Shown piece by piece: positions 46,156 through 57,575 of a stretch of DNA of 64,000 nucleotides. The notes under the pieces were generated by a model. That model saw only the letters and a program-made list of their open reading frames with translations. It was not told the origin of the DNA and did no database searches. Source of the DNA: Erinaceus europaeus. Lineage: Eukaryota; Chordata; Mammalia; Eulipotyphla; Erinaceidae. Made by a program: the position numbers and the translations under genes. Within the stretch, counting starts at the first letter, position 1. Each line of letters opens with the position of its first letter. The stretch lies in NCBI RefSeq assembly GCF_950295315.1, contig NC_080166.1, positions 100,800,999-100,864,998 of the forward strand, written 5' to 3'.

Positions 46156-46224
46156 AAATAATACCTTATATTATACCACATCCTACTATTATACTTCTAG
46201 TTTAAATCATCATATAGCCTTACT

Positions 46225-46320
46225 ACCATGGGGGGTGGGCACACAGAACTTTGGTGATAGGAGTGGTATGGAAGTCTACCCCTATTATCATATAATCTTG
46301 TAAGTCACTAAAAAAAAATA
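46225..46320 (+). mobile_element. L1 3' tip
   Basis: 'tgataggagtggtatggaag', 'ctacccctattatcatataa' and 'tcttgtaagtcactaaaaaa' are the last 90 bp of an L1 type 1-like 3' UTR. Confidence 0.65.
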
Positions 46321-47204
46321 CTGAAGTAATTCAATGAAAACACTCATTACTAGTAGACAAATCCAACTCATCGTTAACATAAAAATATTTAACTCTAAAA
46401 AACTAAGCACTTCTAATCGAGGCCATTGAAATTATGCCGTTAAAATACACCGACATTTTCAAATGCACTGTATTCTTTTATCCACTACTCTTTAAGTATT
46501 TTGACATGCTACATATTTAATGTATACACAAAATATAACAGCAATTCATAAACAAATGCCTCATTGTTGGGAATTTATTAAGAGAATCTTAGGAATGCGA
46601 AGACAATCTAACACAGTTTTAGATTGCTAGTAGAATTTATATTTTGGAAATGTCACTCACTAAATAAAAGCAGTTGTCACAGGTGAAGTAATGCAAAAGA
46701 TTAAAGAAATGTGAAAAGTCTGATCTGAAATATTCTGTGAGGGACAAAGGGAACATATCGCAATGTCAAATTATAAGGTGGATTTCAAGATATTAGTTCA
46801 TTTGTTACCACCTTATCTTTGTCATATTACAGCCACCAACCACCATCACTCAAACCAAATCCTTCTCAATTTAAAGTTATAACTGCTTCTATCAATCTGC
46901 TTTTGAAAATTCTCATTTAACTCTCTTCCCTTGGTAACTGCTTCTTTTCTACCATTACTCTTTATTGTGAACATGCTTGAAAGATGTTATTTAAAAAAAA
47001 TCTTTCTGAAATATTTCAGAAGCACATTCAGGGTGAACTTCTTTAAACTTCATTGCTATTGTTTTTGTCTCTTAGTTTTTTTGCATTTTCTACTATAATA
47101 ATCCATGTTATAAAATAATTTATATATTTAAATGTTATTCATTAATTTACAAGTTTGATCTTATTTGAAAAAAAATTTGAAGTCAATGTATGGTAAGTAG
47201 TGAT
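46321..47204. other. Unique AT-rich DNA
   Basis: Nothing recognised. Confidence 0.45.
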
Positions 47205-47400
47205 TTTTCCCCCCTATGGGTTGGCTTCTCCAGCAGGCACAATTTCAGTACTCTAGAGATACTTTTTCATTCAGACAGGTAGACAGATGACAGACTTCCC
47301 ATAGGTCTATATCATTTCTCATGTGACACCAGGTCTCAACCTGGGCCACATACATAACAAGATAGGCACCTTACCCAGGAGGCTACCTCTCCAGAAAATA
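47205..47400 (-). mobile_element. Old tRNA-derived SINE
   Basis: The minus strand has a tRNA-like head at 47330-47395 (complement of 'cttacccaggaggctacctc' and 'caggtctcaacctgggccac'). It resembles the plus-strand SINE at 56520, which has an 'agctggtagagtgcc' A box. It is diverged, with no visible duplication. Confidence 0.5.
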
Positions 47401-47459
47401 AGTAGTGAAAAGTCAGAGGTCTCTCTCTCTCTCTCCCCCTCTCTTCAGAGTTACAGAAT

Positions 47460-48664
47460 ATGTGAATGTTCACTATTGGTAGGAATGTCAATTGGTCTAA
47501 ATTCTCTGGAGAGCAGTGTGGAGAACCCTCACAAGGCTAGAAATGGACCTTCTCTATGACTCAGTAATTCCTTTCCTACCGATATATCCTAAAAAGTCAG
47601 ACACACCCATTCAAAAATATATGTGTACACCTATATTCATAGCAGCACAATTTGTAATAGCCCAAACCTGGAAACAACCCAGGTGTCCAACAACAGATGA
47701 GTGGCTAAGAAAGTTGTATATATCCACAATAGAATACTACTCAGCTGTTAAGAATAATGAACCTACCTTCTTTGACCCATCTTAGATGGAGCTAGAAATA
47801 ATTATGTTAACTGAGATAGATAAGGCAGAAAGAGAAATTATGGAATGATAAACAGAAATAAAAATAAACACAAAAATAAACTCATAAACAGGAATTGAAA
47901 AGGGAGAATAGAAAGGGAAATGTAGTGCAGAATTTGACTGAGTTTGGAGTATTATACCAAAGTAAAAATCGGATGGGTAAATGTTCATTTCCACTGTAGG
48001 AGGTTGAAGTTAGGGACACAGACGTTGGGTAGCAGAATGGTGTTAATATACAATCCTATTACCTTATAGTCTTATAAATAAATTACTATTTAATCAAGAT
48101 GAGAGGGGAAAATAGATTGTCTCTAGTGTTTTAATACATAGACTTCAGTTCTGAGTATATATTAGTTCAATTTAAGCACTTAAGGTTTCAAGTGAGTGAA
48201 CTGAATTTCAACATTGGGCTCAAATTGTTAATGAATTTTTAATAATAAATTTTTTAAAAATATTAAATCATCTGTAATAGACCAGGGATACCAGAAGCAA
48301 CTGGTCTTGCTAGTATATAAGATATAGTTATTTATAAATAGCACTAAATAATATAAATTATGGTCAGGTCTTTTATGGAACTTCAGGGGCTTTGCTTGTT
48401 TTCCTTCATACTTTTTTTGATCTATACCATTTGATACTACATCTGCTGATTTCAACCAAATCAATGCAATCAGTGCCACCTCAATGTATTTCATTTCAGA
48501 TTATGTTCAGAGATATCTGGCCTAGGATGTCAACCCTCCAGCTCTAATACTTGGATGAGAACTTTTGTAGCTCATAGGACTTCTATGTTCTATTTTGGGA
48601 GACATACCTCCTAGCACAGTTATAGAACTTTGATGTAGACCAGGTCACATAAAATAGGGCACAG

Positions 48665-48695
<31 letters not shown>

Positions 48696-49592
48696 ATGGG
48701 AAAATAAATATCTTTAAGTAAAAGTGTACAATAGTCTACAGTGACTCAATAAGTATAGCAAACAAATACAAAGAACTACAAAGGAAACCATAAAATACTT
48801 AAGCAAATATTCTCTACTTAGACTTAGATACCCTCTTAACTTACTTCCTATTTCACTTTCCTCAATCACTCTAAGTCTAGCCCAGTCAGATAAAGTAAGA
48901 ACTACCAAAACTGGATAAAGGCAAGAGTCAAGCAGACTTTAATGATGGCCCTTTTGGTCACTACTAGGCACCCCTTATCTGGGGCTTTAGGGGATCCTGG
49001 GATTCCCACACAGATCTGATGGGCCTAGACCTCTAACAGATCCCCCTCACCACCATCCCTGGTCATTTTCATCAGGAACAACAAACAGCATAAACCCTCT
49101 TGTGGGTTTCTATAGGACATTACCATCAATGTAGAACAATGATTCTGGAAACTTCCGCACTCTCCAAAATGAGGTTGAGTCAATATATTCTGCCACTTGA
49201 GGAAGACTGGTTCTGAAATCAATGCAGGCTAGAATGTTCCTAGCTATGACTATGGAATACAAGTTCAAACCAGCAGGGATTCAGAGGTTGTACAGTCTCC
49301 TGTGTTAAGTATGACATACATGGGTTCTAGGTCTATAGGGTTTACATTTAGTGGTATTTATATATATTCCCCATATTTGGGAGATACTCTCTGCACCAAT
49401 TCAACTTTCTAGTCCTATTCCCAACTCCAACACCATCTTCCTAGACAATACTTCCAGCCCACCAACATACTATTGACTCCTTGGAATATACCTAAAAGTA
49501 GACTTTTTAGCTTCTTCAGCATAAAGACTTCTAATTTCATCTGCTATCTTCTTATCCTTAGGTTCCTCATTATTAAATAATATTTTCTGCTT
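47460..49592 (+). mobile_element. L1 type 1, ORF2 C-terminus plus very long 3' UTR
   Basis: The ORF2 C-terminal segment is readable at 47470-47810 (motifs [20 protein letters not shown] and YSAVKNNEP). It is followed by at least 1.78 kb of 3' UTR in the same order as the older L1 at 30445-32825. The end is cut near 49592 by other insertions. A (AC)n run lies at 48667-48693. The segments 48700-49590 are absent from the young full-length L1, marking this as an older long-UTR subfamily. Confidence 0.75.
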
Positions 49593-49599
49593 TAAATCT

Positions 49600-49756
49600 T
49601 TTTTTATTTAAGATTTTATTTATTTATTAATGAGAAAGATAGGAGGAGAGAGAAAGAACCAGAGATCACTCTGGCACATGTGCTTCTGGGGATTGAATTT
49701 AGGACCTTTTGCTTGAAGAGTCCAAATCCTTATCACTGTGCTACCTCCTGGACCAC
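49600..49756 (-). mobile_element. SINE-D copy
   Basis: The minus-strand copy has a T/A-rich tail (49600-49630), a GA body, 'ctggcacatgtgcttctggg' and a tRNA-like head near 49720-49756. A short duplication, taaatct, is at 49593-49599 and 49757-49763. Confidence 0.72.
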
Positions 49757-49763
49757 TAAATCT

Positions 49764-50085
49764 GTTTTATTTTAATTTCTTCATAGGGGGATTAATGGTT
49801 TATAGTTGACAGTAAATACAATAGTTTGTACATGCATAATATTTCTCAGTGTTCCATGTAATAATTCAATCACCAATCTGTCCTCCTCTGCCATCATGTT
49901 CCAAGACCTTCCCAACACCTCAGAGTCTTTTAATTTGGTGTAATGCACCAACTCCAGTGCAAGTTCTGCTTTGTGTTTTCCCTTATGTTCTTGTTTTTCA
50001 ACTTCTGTGTATGTGTGAGATCATCTTATATTCATCCTTCTCTTTTTGTTTCAGCTCACTTCACTTAACATGATTCCTTCACTCT
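49764..50085 (-). mobile_element. L1 type 2 3' end
   Basis: The minus-strand type 2 3' UTR ('cagtaaatacaatagtttg' at 49811-49829) runs into the end of ORF2 near 50060-50085. It is 5'-truncated. Confidence 0.8.
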
Positions 50086-50121
50086 GTGCAAAATGAGAAA
50101 GATGAGAAGAATGTAAATGTA

Positions 50122-50455
50122 AGTTTTTTTTTTTTTTTTGCCTCTAGGGTTATTGCTGGGACTCGGTGCCTACTATATGAATCCACTGCTCCTGGAGGCC
50201 ATTTTTCCCTTTCGTTGCCCTTGGTGTTTATTGTTGTTATTGCTGTCATTGTTGTTGGATAGGGCAGAGAGAAATCAAGAGAGGAGGGGAAGACAGAGAG
50301 GAGGAGAGAAAGATAGACACCTGTAGACCTGCTTTACCATTTGTGAAGCGACTTCCCTGCAGGTGGGGAGCTGAGGGCTCGAACTGGGATCCTTAAGCCA
50401 GGCCCTTGTGCTTTGTGCCATGTGCACTAAACCTGCTGCACTACTGCCCGGCCCC
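50122..50455 (-). mobile_element. SINE-A, full-length with distal tail module
   Basis: Poly-T at 50124-50140 is followed by the distal module 'ctagggttattgctgggact', a TTG-rich stretch, GA body and tRNA-like head to 50455. The layout is the same as the copy at 18-380. Confidence 0.88.
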
Positions 50456-51437
50456 CTTTTCCATATAAATTTTAAAGGCATATTCAATTATAGGAATCCA
50501 ATTACAAAGAAGACTAAGTAAAAGCAATAAACAAATGGGACTACATCAAATTAAAAAACTTCTGTACAGGGTGGTCAGGTGGTAGCACAGCAGGTTAAGC
50601 GCAAGTGGCATGAAGCACAAGGACCAGCGTTAAGGATCCCAGTTTGAGCTCCCCAGCTCCCCTCCTGCAGGAGAGTCACTTCACAGGCTGTGAAGCAGGT
50701 CTGCAAGTGTCGTCTTTCTCTTCCCCTCTCTGTCTTCCCCTTCTATCTCCATTTGTCTCTGTCCTATCCAACAATGACATCAACAACAACAACAATAATA
50801 ACTACAACAACAATAAAAAAACAAGGGCAACAAAAGGGGAAAAAAAGCAAAACTTATGCACAGCAAAAGATACCAACACTCAAACAAAGAGACTCTTTAC
50901 AGAATGAGAGAAAACCTTTACATGCCATACATTAGACAAGAGGCTAATAACCAAAATATATAAAGAGCTCACCAAACTCAGTAACAAGGAAAAAAAATGA
51001 CCCCATCCAAAAATGAGGAGAGATTGTGAACAGAATTCAGAACAGAAGAAATCCAAAATGCCAACAAACATATGAGAAAATGTTCCAAGTCATTGTCAGA
51101 GAAATGCAGATAAAGACAATAATAAGATACCACTTCTGTCCTGTGAGAACACTTTATATCGTAAGGCTTTTCAGCCACCAAGTTGCTGATGCTACCATGA
51201 GGTCAACATGACTTCCCTATGTCCCAGAGAGAAGCAATTACAGAAGCCAGACCTCCTGCCTTCTGTACCCCATAAAGATCGTTGGTTTATACTCCCAAAG
51301 GGATAAAGAATAGGGAAGCTTCCAGAGGAGGGGATGGGATGTGAAACTCTGGTGGTGGAAATTGTATAGAGTTGTACCCTCTTATCACTTAATCATGTTG
51401 ATCATTATCAAATCACTAATAAAATAAAATAAAAACC
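50456..51437 (+). mobile_element. L1 type 1 fragment with internal deletion and SINE-A insertion
   Basis: ORF2 sequence (50500-50568 and 50863-51165) leads, after a deletion, into the distal 3' UTR (51168-51437) beginning at 'gcttttcagccaccaag'. The joint lies just upstream of the UTR polypyrimidine-AG tract. The C-terminal Cys motif and the proximal UTR are missing. It ends '(a)ataaaataaaataaaaac'. Confidence 0.72.
50569..50848 (+). mobile_element. SINE-A inserted in L1 ORF2
   Basis: This is a plus-strand SINE-A: head 'ggtggtcaggtggtagcac' and 'ggttaagcgcaagtgg', pyrimidine body, and tail (AAC/AAT)n at 50775-50840. It is flanked by aaaacttctgtaca (50555-50568) and aaaacttatgcaca (50849-50862), a duplication with two differences. 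Confidence 0.87.
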
Positions 51438-52085
51438 ACTGAGTAGTTGTATGAAAAGTTACTTTTAATATTTTTTTTAGAATTAATAGTTACTTATAAA
51501 AAAGCATCACTACTGCCCCATCAAAATTTTTTCTATAAAAAAATTGTTACAATCATTCCAGAAAACTGTTTGTATACACTTCAACTATATTGTCATTTAT
51601 AACTTCCAGATTTTTTAAAGTGGATGACTTGGCTCTCCTACTTAGTCAAAATTGAGCTAGGGTGTACATATTTCATCATTTAATCTTTCACTTTAAGTCT
51701 AACTTCATAGCTCCTTAATCATGTTTCTGAGTTTCTTCAGAGCTCTTTCCATTTTTCAGCATCTTTAGCACACTGAAGTGTCTTAAACGGAAAACAGTAT
51801 TACAGGTATGTGACCTTATTAGCTTTTTTTTTATTGCTTATTTTTCACCTGTCACAAAAGTATAATGGAAATCTGATATGGCAGGGCCTTTTCAATGTAT
51901 TGTGCTGGCATAGCACTATTTAAATAAAAGGCATCTGTTTTCCTATTGAATGTGTAATTATACCACACCTTCAAAAATCATCATCATGGGTCAGAGTGCT
52001 CACTTTGATAGTGTGATGCTTTGTCATGGTGAATTAGTTTCAATATTTGTTCCCAAGACATTGAGAAAAAGCACTGGTACTATGG
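51438..52085. other. Unique DNA
   Basis: No repeat or gene recognised. Confidence 0.45.
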
Positions 52086-52100
52086 TCTCTTTCATTTTCT

Positions 52101-52551
52101 TTTTTAAATACATATACATATATATATTATTTATATATAAAAAGGAAACATTGACAAAACTATAGGATGAGAGGAGCACAACTCCACACAATTCCCACCA
52201 TCAGAACTCCGTGTATCCCCTCCCTTAATAGCTTTCCTATTCTTTATCCCTCTGGGAGTATGGACCCAAGGTCATTGTGGGGTGCAGAAGGTAGAAGCTT
52301 CTGTAATTGCTTCCCCGTTAAGCATGGGCATTGACAGGTCAATCCATACTCCCGGCCTGTCTGTCTCTTTCCATAGTGGGATGTGGCTCTGTGGAAGCTG
52401 GGCTCCAGGATACATTGGTGGGGTTGTCAGTCTAGGGAAGTTCAGTAGGCATCTTCTGGAACCTGGTGACCTCTCAAGAGAGAATTCCAGGTTGTAAGCC
52501 ACTTCTTTTTGGACGCCTGGTGTTATTTCCAAGCTGCTATCTTGGCTCCAG
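52101..52551 (-). mobile_element. Probable retrotransposed spliced L1 RNA (5' end fused to 3' UTR)
   Basis: On the minus strand the element begins CTGGAGCCAAGATAGCAGC (52551 downward), the kind of sequence found at L1 5' starts. After about 80 nt it joins the L1 type 1 3' UTR at its 'caccaggttccag' segment (about 52470), then runs to an A-rich end at 52101. A duplication, tctctttcattttct (52086-52100) and tctctttttcattttct (52552-52568), flanks it with a 2-bp slippage. The first base therefore looks like a true 5' end. The UTR joint coincides with the tract that in sister copies reads ttaactctcttttcag. Confidence 0.6.
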
Positions 52552-52568
52552 TCTCTTTTTCATTTTCT

Positions 52569-53399
52569 CTCTGAGTCTCTACTTTCTCTGTCTCTGTATA
52601 AAAGTATATGTATCATTACATACACCATGGAATAAGCCTGTGTCATTCCATATATTACAAGGATTCTTTGTTTGAAATCACATAAGCTAACTACTCTCAG
52701 TAAACAGTTAATGCCCAAATATTTAAATTTCAGATATTCAAGCTTATTCAAAATATTTCAAATGTGAAATTACAGAAATTTAGCCTTTCCTAAAAAAGTC
52801 ATTTTCCCACAAATAATTCTTAGTTCCACAAACAAAATTTTGAAATGATAGCTGGAACTAAATTATACCACTCACTAAACACATTGGTATTGGATAGAAA
52901 TAGGAGGGTAAATGTTTGTGTGACTCTTACAGAAATATAAAATCTTAGTGTCAGAAAGTAACCATGAAATAGAAAGTAGTTGATAGTTCTGGGCCATTTT
53001 TGTGGAAATTCAACTGGTTATAATGTATGCAGACTTGGGTATACTTTAGAAACAAGACACATGGAAATTCCTGGTGAGTACAAAAGAAAATTGAAAGCTA
53101 AGTACAGATGATAAATGCAGAAGTAGATGGTGAATTGGCATGTACTCTCTGAAATAGCATGGGGTGGGGCAAGTGAGAAAGCTATGACTGTTAAGGAATA
53201 AGACATTTTGTGAGGGCCATTTTATTTCTCAGAAACAGAAGAAAATTTTATACAATTGTCAAGCACAATAGGATACAAGCCACAGAGTTTCCAGGCATAT
53301 CTTATACTCCTCTTCCTCTTGCCCTAGAAACCTAATTCAACTGTCTTACTGGCATCAGAGACCAGGTTAGTAATCAGACTCATTGCCTATGAAAATATT
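52569..53399. other. Unique DNA
   Basis: No gene or repeat recognised. Confidence 0.45.
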
Positions 53400-53500
53400 T
53401 TTTCTATTTATTATTTAATAGGATAGAGATAAATTTGAGAGGGAATAAGGAGATAGAAAGGAAGAGATAAATTAGACACCTGCAGACTTGCTTCACTGAG
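53400..53500 (-). mobile_element. SINE-B fragment
   Basis: The tail and GA body complement of a SINE-B are present up to 'cctgcagacttgcttcactg'. The head is missing. Confidence 0.62.
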
Positions 53501-53539
53501 AGAGGAGACAGCCACAATAAAAGAATATTCCACCATTCA

Positions 53540-54835
53540 TGAATCTTCCATTTTTGATGAAATTCCCAATGAAATCAATTCAGGAAACTAAACTTAAGAT
53601 TTAAGAACTCATTTTTTACCAAATAATTGTAAAGTACAGAAAAAATCCAAAGAAAACTGCAGGGTTTAAAAGATGATTTAAATGCAGTTCAGGTTGAGGT
53701 AAGAGACCTCAGAAGTAGATTAAATCAGATGGAGGGGAGAATATCAACTAACACACAGTGTGAATTTAAAAGTTTTGGAGAAGAAAGGTTTAAGAAAAAT
53801 TAAGCATTTCTCTATGAAATAGCAGATTCTGTCAGGCAAACTACCCTCAGAGTTATTGGAATCCCTGAGGAAGAAGAGACAGAGAAGAGTAGAGAGCATA
53901 TTCAAAGAAATCCAAGGAGGTGATTGCACACCTAAAATCTTGAATCAAAAATGACACACTCCAAGACACATCATTGTAAAACTACCCAAAACCAGGGACA
54001 AAAATTAATATTGCAGGCTTCCAGGAAAAAGATGAAAGTCACATGTAAAGGTAGAACCATCAAGCTTTCATAAGATTTCTCAACATAAACTCTAGAGGTA
54101 AGGAGGGAATGGGATGGCATAGTCAATGTGTTAAAAGATAAGGATTGTCAGGCATGAATTCTGTATCCTGCTCAATTAATCTGCAATTATGAGGGAGAAA
54201 TAAAGATCTTTTCAAACCTTAAGAAGCTGATGGAATTTGCCACTACAGTCACTGCCTTGTAAGAATTACTGAGCGGAGTCCCACATGAAAAGAAGCAGCA
54301 AAGAAATTCCAACTTTTTATGAGATGATCAGTATTGGAACAGAACCAGAAACACAACAACAGCTATGTTCATAGCTACGTTATTCACAGTAGCCAAAGAA
54401 TGAAAGAAGCCTAAATGCCAACCATCAGATGATCAACTAAAGAAGTTATAGGATACATATTCTGTGTAATACTACACTACAGTAAAAAAAGATTATATTG
54501 TATCCTTTGGGATGAAATGAATAGAACTGGAGGTGGTTATACTTAGAGAAAAGAGGTGAAAGACAACTACCAATGGTTTCACTAATATGTGGAATCTAGA
54601 AATATGATTTACATGAATATGCCAAAAACAAATCCAAACAAAACAGATGCAGTCAAACAACTTGTAACACTTGTGAGAAATATGGTAGTTATATTTGGAA
54701 GGTGGGAGTGTGGGGATATTGAACTTGGTGGGTGGGTGGGTGTGGTTGGAACTACACATTATAATCTTACAATCTTGTAACAAACTATTAATAACTATAA
54801 CAAATATTTAAAAGAAATAAAATGAATATGTAATC
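53540..54835 (+). mobile_element. L1-derived element: ORF1 joined to the end of ORF2
   Basis: The plus strand reads as an L1 ORF1 remnant. It has a coiled-coil-like region (53640-53760), an RRM-like motif RVIGIPEEEE (about 53850-53880) and a C-terminal domain motif RHIIVKLPKTRDK (about 53960-54000), with stops and shifts. By about 54340 it has switched to the last part of ORF2 (54350-54545, around 'agctatgttcatagctacgt'). A short 3' UTR ends near 54835. The catalytic middle of ORF2 is absent. This is a half-L1-like layout, or an L1 with a large internal deletion. Confidence 0.55.
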
Positions 54836-55360
54836 AATGTTTTGTGCAAAACAGCAGAATTAAAGTTATAAATTGAACATTAATTCAAGTAGCAATATTC
54901 AATTTTTCTATGTAGTATTTTAACTGGAAATGAATATGTTCTCACTTTTGAATTTTTTCTGCAAATATATTTACATACTAACTTAAGACAAAGGTCAAAT
55001 TTAAATTATCTGGCAATAATGAAGAGTATTATTTAAATAGCCTATATAAGTACCACTAGACTATTATGTTTGACCTCAGAGCCATTATTTCATTACTTTT
55101 TTATTACAGAAAAGACCACAGTTATTGAATTTTAAAAAATTAAAAAGCAATATCAGCCCCCAAAGGAAGTAATAGCACAAGATAATGTTTATATATTGAA
55201 TGAAAACAACAGAAGATAAATTTCACTTGGTAGGATTATGAAGATGTATATACTTACACACTTATATATCTGCATATATGTCTGTAATAATTCAGTAAAG
55301 AAAGGACTTAAAATATAAAAGAGTATGTATAATTATTTGAGACTACAAGAGTAACTTTCT
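54836..55360. other. Unique AT-rich DNA
   Basis: Nothing recognised. Confidence 0.45.
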
Positions 55361-55364
55361 TTTT

Positions 55365-56350
55365 TATTAGTAACTTAATATTGATTTTTACAAAATCACA
55401 AGATAACAGGGGTACAACTCTCACCATTCCCACAAGAGTTCTAAATTTCCAGTCCTTCCAACTGCTAGATAAGCTACAGCAGTTCTCTTACAGTTATGGA
55501 TATGGGTTAACTACTATTTCTACAACTATCTGTCTATATATTCATTATTTTTCCTATGGTCCCATCTTCTCTCCCATTCCAAGTTATGCATAACTATTAC
55601 ATCCAAATAACTCTCCCTTTTTTCTATTCTCTCTCTCAGTCCTGATGGTGTTTGAGTTCAGAGCCTTCTGGTTATCTTCACCCTATCAATTCTCCCTCAT
55701 TGAGAATACGGATCACTTGTTTGGGGAGGCTACGAAAAGTTGCTTCTGTAGTTGCTTTTCCACTGGATGTCAGTGTTGGCAGGTCAATCCATACCTACAA
55801 CCTGTTTATTTTTCTTTTATTTTTTTATTTATTAAAAGGAAACATTGACAAAACCATAGGATAAGAGGGATACAACTTCACACAATTCCTACCACCAGAC
55901 CTCCATATCCCATCCCCTCCCCTAATAGCTTTCCTATTCTTTAACCCTCTGGGAGTATGGACCCAAGATCATTGTGGGATGCAGAAGGTTGAAGGTCTGG
56001 CTTATGTAATTGCTTCCCTGCTGGACAGGGGCATTGACAGGTTGACCCATACTCCCAGCCTCTCTCTCTCTTTCCCTAGTGGGGAAGGGGTCTGAGGAAG
56101 CAGAGTTCCAAGGCACATTGGTGGTGGTGTCTGTCCAGGGAAGTCTGGTCACATCCTGCTAGCATCTGGAACCTGGTGGCTGAAAAAAGGGTTAACATAG
56201 AAAGCCAAACAAACAATATTTATACCCCTTTCTGGCAACCTGTTTCTATCTTTCCCTAGTGGAGTAGAGCTGGAGTTTTGTGTATCTGAAGTAAGGAGGT
56301 GCTGAGGACAGGACTGAGGAAGTGAAGCTCCCAAATCAATAAGTTGACCT
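55365..56350 (-). mobile_element. Old L1-type 3' UTR, interrupted
   Basis: Minus-strand UTR at 55365-55807 resumes at 56246-56350 after an insertion. Its distal 200 bp ('cagcagttctcttacagtta') matches the 3' UTR of the half-L1-like element at 6400-6640, linking the two. Confidence 0.6.
55808..56235 (-). mobile_element. L1 type 1 3' UTR insertion, 428 bp
   Basis: This 5'-truncated distal 3' UTR on the minus strand is flanked by an exact 10-bp duplication, caacctgttt (55798-55807 and 56236-56245). It is nested in an older L1 UTR. Confidence 0.87.
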
Positions 56351-56519
56351 TCATCCAGCTTAAACCCTTTTCTACTGCAGAGTCTACTGCTAAAAGAATA
56401 AACTTACCATAGGTTCTGAAACCTATTTGTAAATTTCATATACAACAAGGACTAGTACTCACAATAAAACTAGAATTCTCAAAATGCAACCAGAAGAAAA
56501 TAGCGCAAGTTAGCACAGG

Positions 56520-56640
56520 CTGCTTGGAGGTGACTCAGCTGGTAGAGTGCCAACCTTGTCTGCCTGAACTCCCAGTTTTAGTCAGAGGTACTGCAGAGCC
56601 CAGAGTGGCTCTTGTTCTCTTTCTCATTTTCTTATTTTTA
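56520..56640 (+). mobile_element. tRNA-derived SINE
   Basis: The head 'ggaggtgactcagctggtag' with 'agtgccaacct' (A box) and a B-box-like 'cagttttagtcagagg' precede a CT-rich body and A/T end. It is diverged and related to the copy at 47205. Confidence 0.58.
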
Positions 56641-56750
56641 AAAGTCATTTTATTTTATGAGAAAGAGGGTGGGGGGAGAGAGAGAGAGGCCAGCTCTGCC
56701 ATATGGCAGTGCCTGGGATTAAAATGAGTATTTGGTTTGTTACAGGAAGA
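56641..56750 (-). mobile_element. SINE fragment
   Basis: 'ttattttatgagaaagaggg', a GA-rich run, then 'gccagctctgccatatggca' and 'gcctgggattaaaatgag' fit a degenerate SINE in reverse orientation. Confidence 0.45.
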
Positions 56751-56854
56751 TGATTTTCCTCTTTGCTTTTCCCCAAGAAAAAAATGTTCAGGATGAAGTA
56801 AGCAAATTTGTATTCAATATAAATTTCAATTCCAACATGTGGATATATAGTCAT

Positions 56855-57445
56855 TGTTAAAGAGCGAAATCAAACCACCATCCACTGCAAGGAAGCAAAA
56901 GATGTTTATTCACGAATTGCAATCCGGGCCGAGTGGCAACAGATAGCAGTCTGCCAGCTCGACCCTGAACAAAGCTCAAACCATACAATTTATAGGAATT
57001 CAGACTACACTCAGGGAGGGGGGAACACATCACCTTATCAGCCTATATCCAATCATTTCAAACTTAGCAAAAGCCTGATCTATTCAGAGCAAAGCATGGG
57101 CTAATTCAATCAAACCAGACCAATAGGTCCCAGCCAAAGTGGGGGTCACCACATTCCTTTGCTCTTTGTTGGGACCACCCAGCCATCTGTTTGTAATTCA
57201 TCAGGCCATCTGTTTAAACTACCTAGTGACAGTATTCCTATGCAAAGGTCACGAGGAGGTCTGTTCACTGCAGGGTCTGTCAAAATAATTGATGGCCTTT
57301 TAGGTTCTGTTGAGGGGAAAAGGGCAAGGAATTTTCCACCTCACTGGGCAGGAGGGCAAAAAGCAACTATATTTAAACTATTCTTAAAACTCAAACTCAT
57401 AAAGCAACTATACTTATAACTATTCTAGAGTTACTGCCTCTAACA
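56855..57445 (-). mobile_element. Solo LTR, 591 bp, 5-bp duplication
   Basis: The plus-strand ends are TGTTA and TAACA. They are flanked by gtcat at 56850-56854 and 57446-57450. AATAAA is the complement of 56905-56910, giving a minus-strand LTR with only about 50 bp downstream of the signal. No internal region is present. It is distinct from the other LTRs in the window. Confidence 0.82.
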
Positions 57446-57450
57446 GTCAT

Positions 57451-57575
57451 CATTCATTAGAAGAAAATAATATTTTAACATGGAACTCTGGTGTTGAGAA
57501 GTGTATGGAACTGTAACCCTGTTATCTTACAATATTGTTGATCATTATTAAATTACTAATAAAAATGTAAAAAGA
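57451..57575 (+). mobile_element. L1 3' tip
   Basis: 'acatggaactctggtgttga', 'gtatggaactgtaaccctgt' and 'aaattactaataaaaatgta' are the last 100 bp of an L1 type 1 UTR. The LTR lies just upstream of it. Confidence 0.65.
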
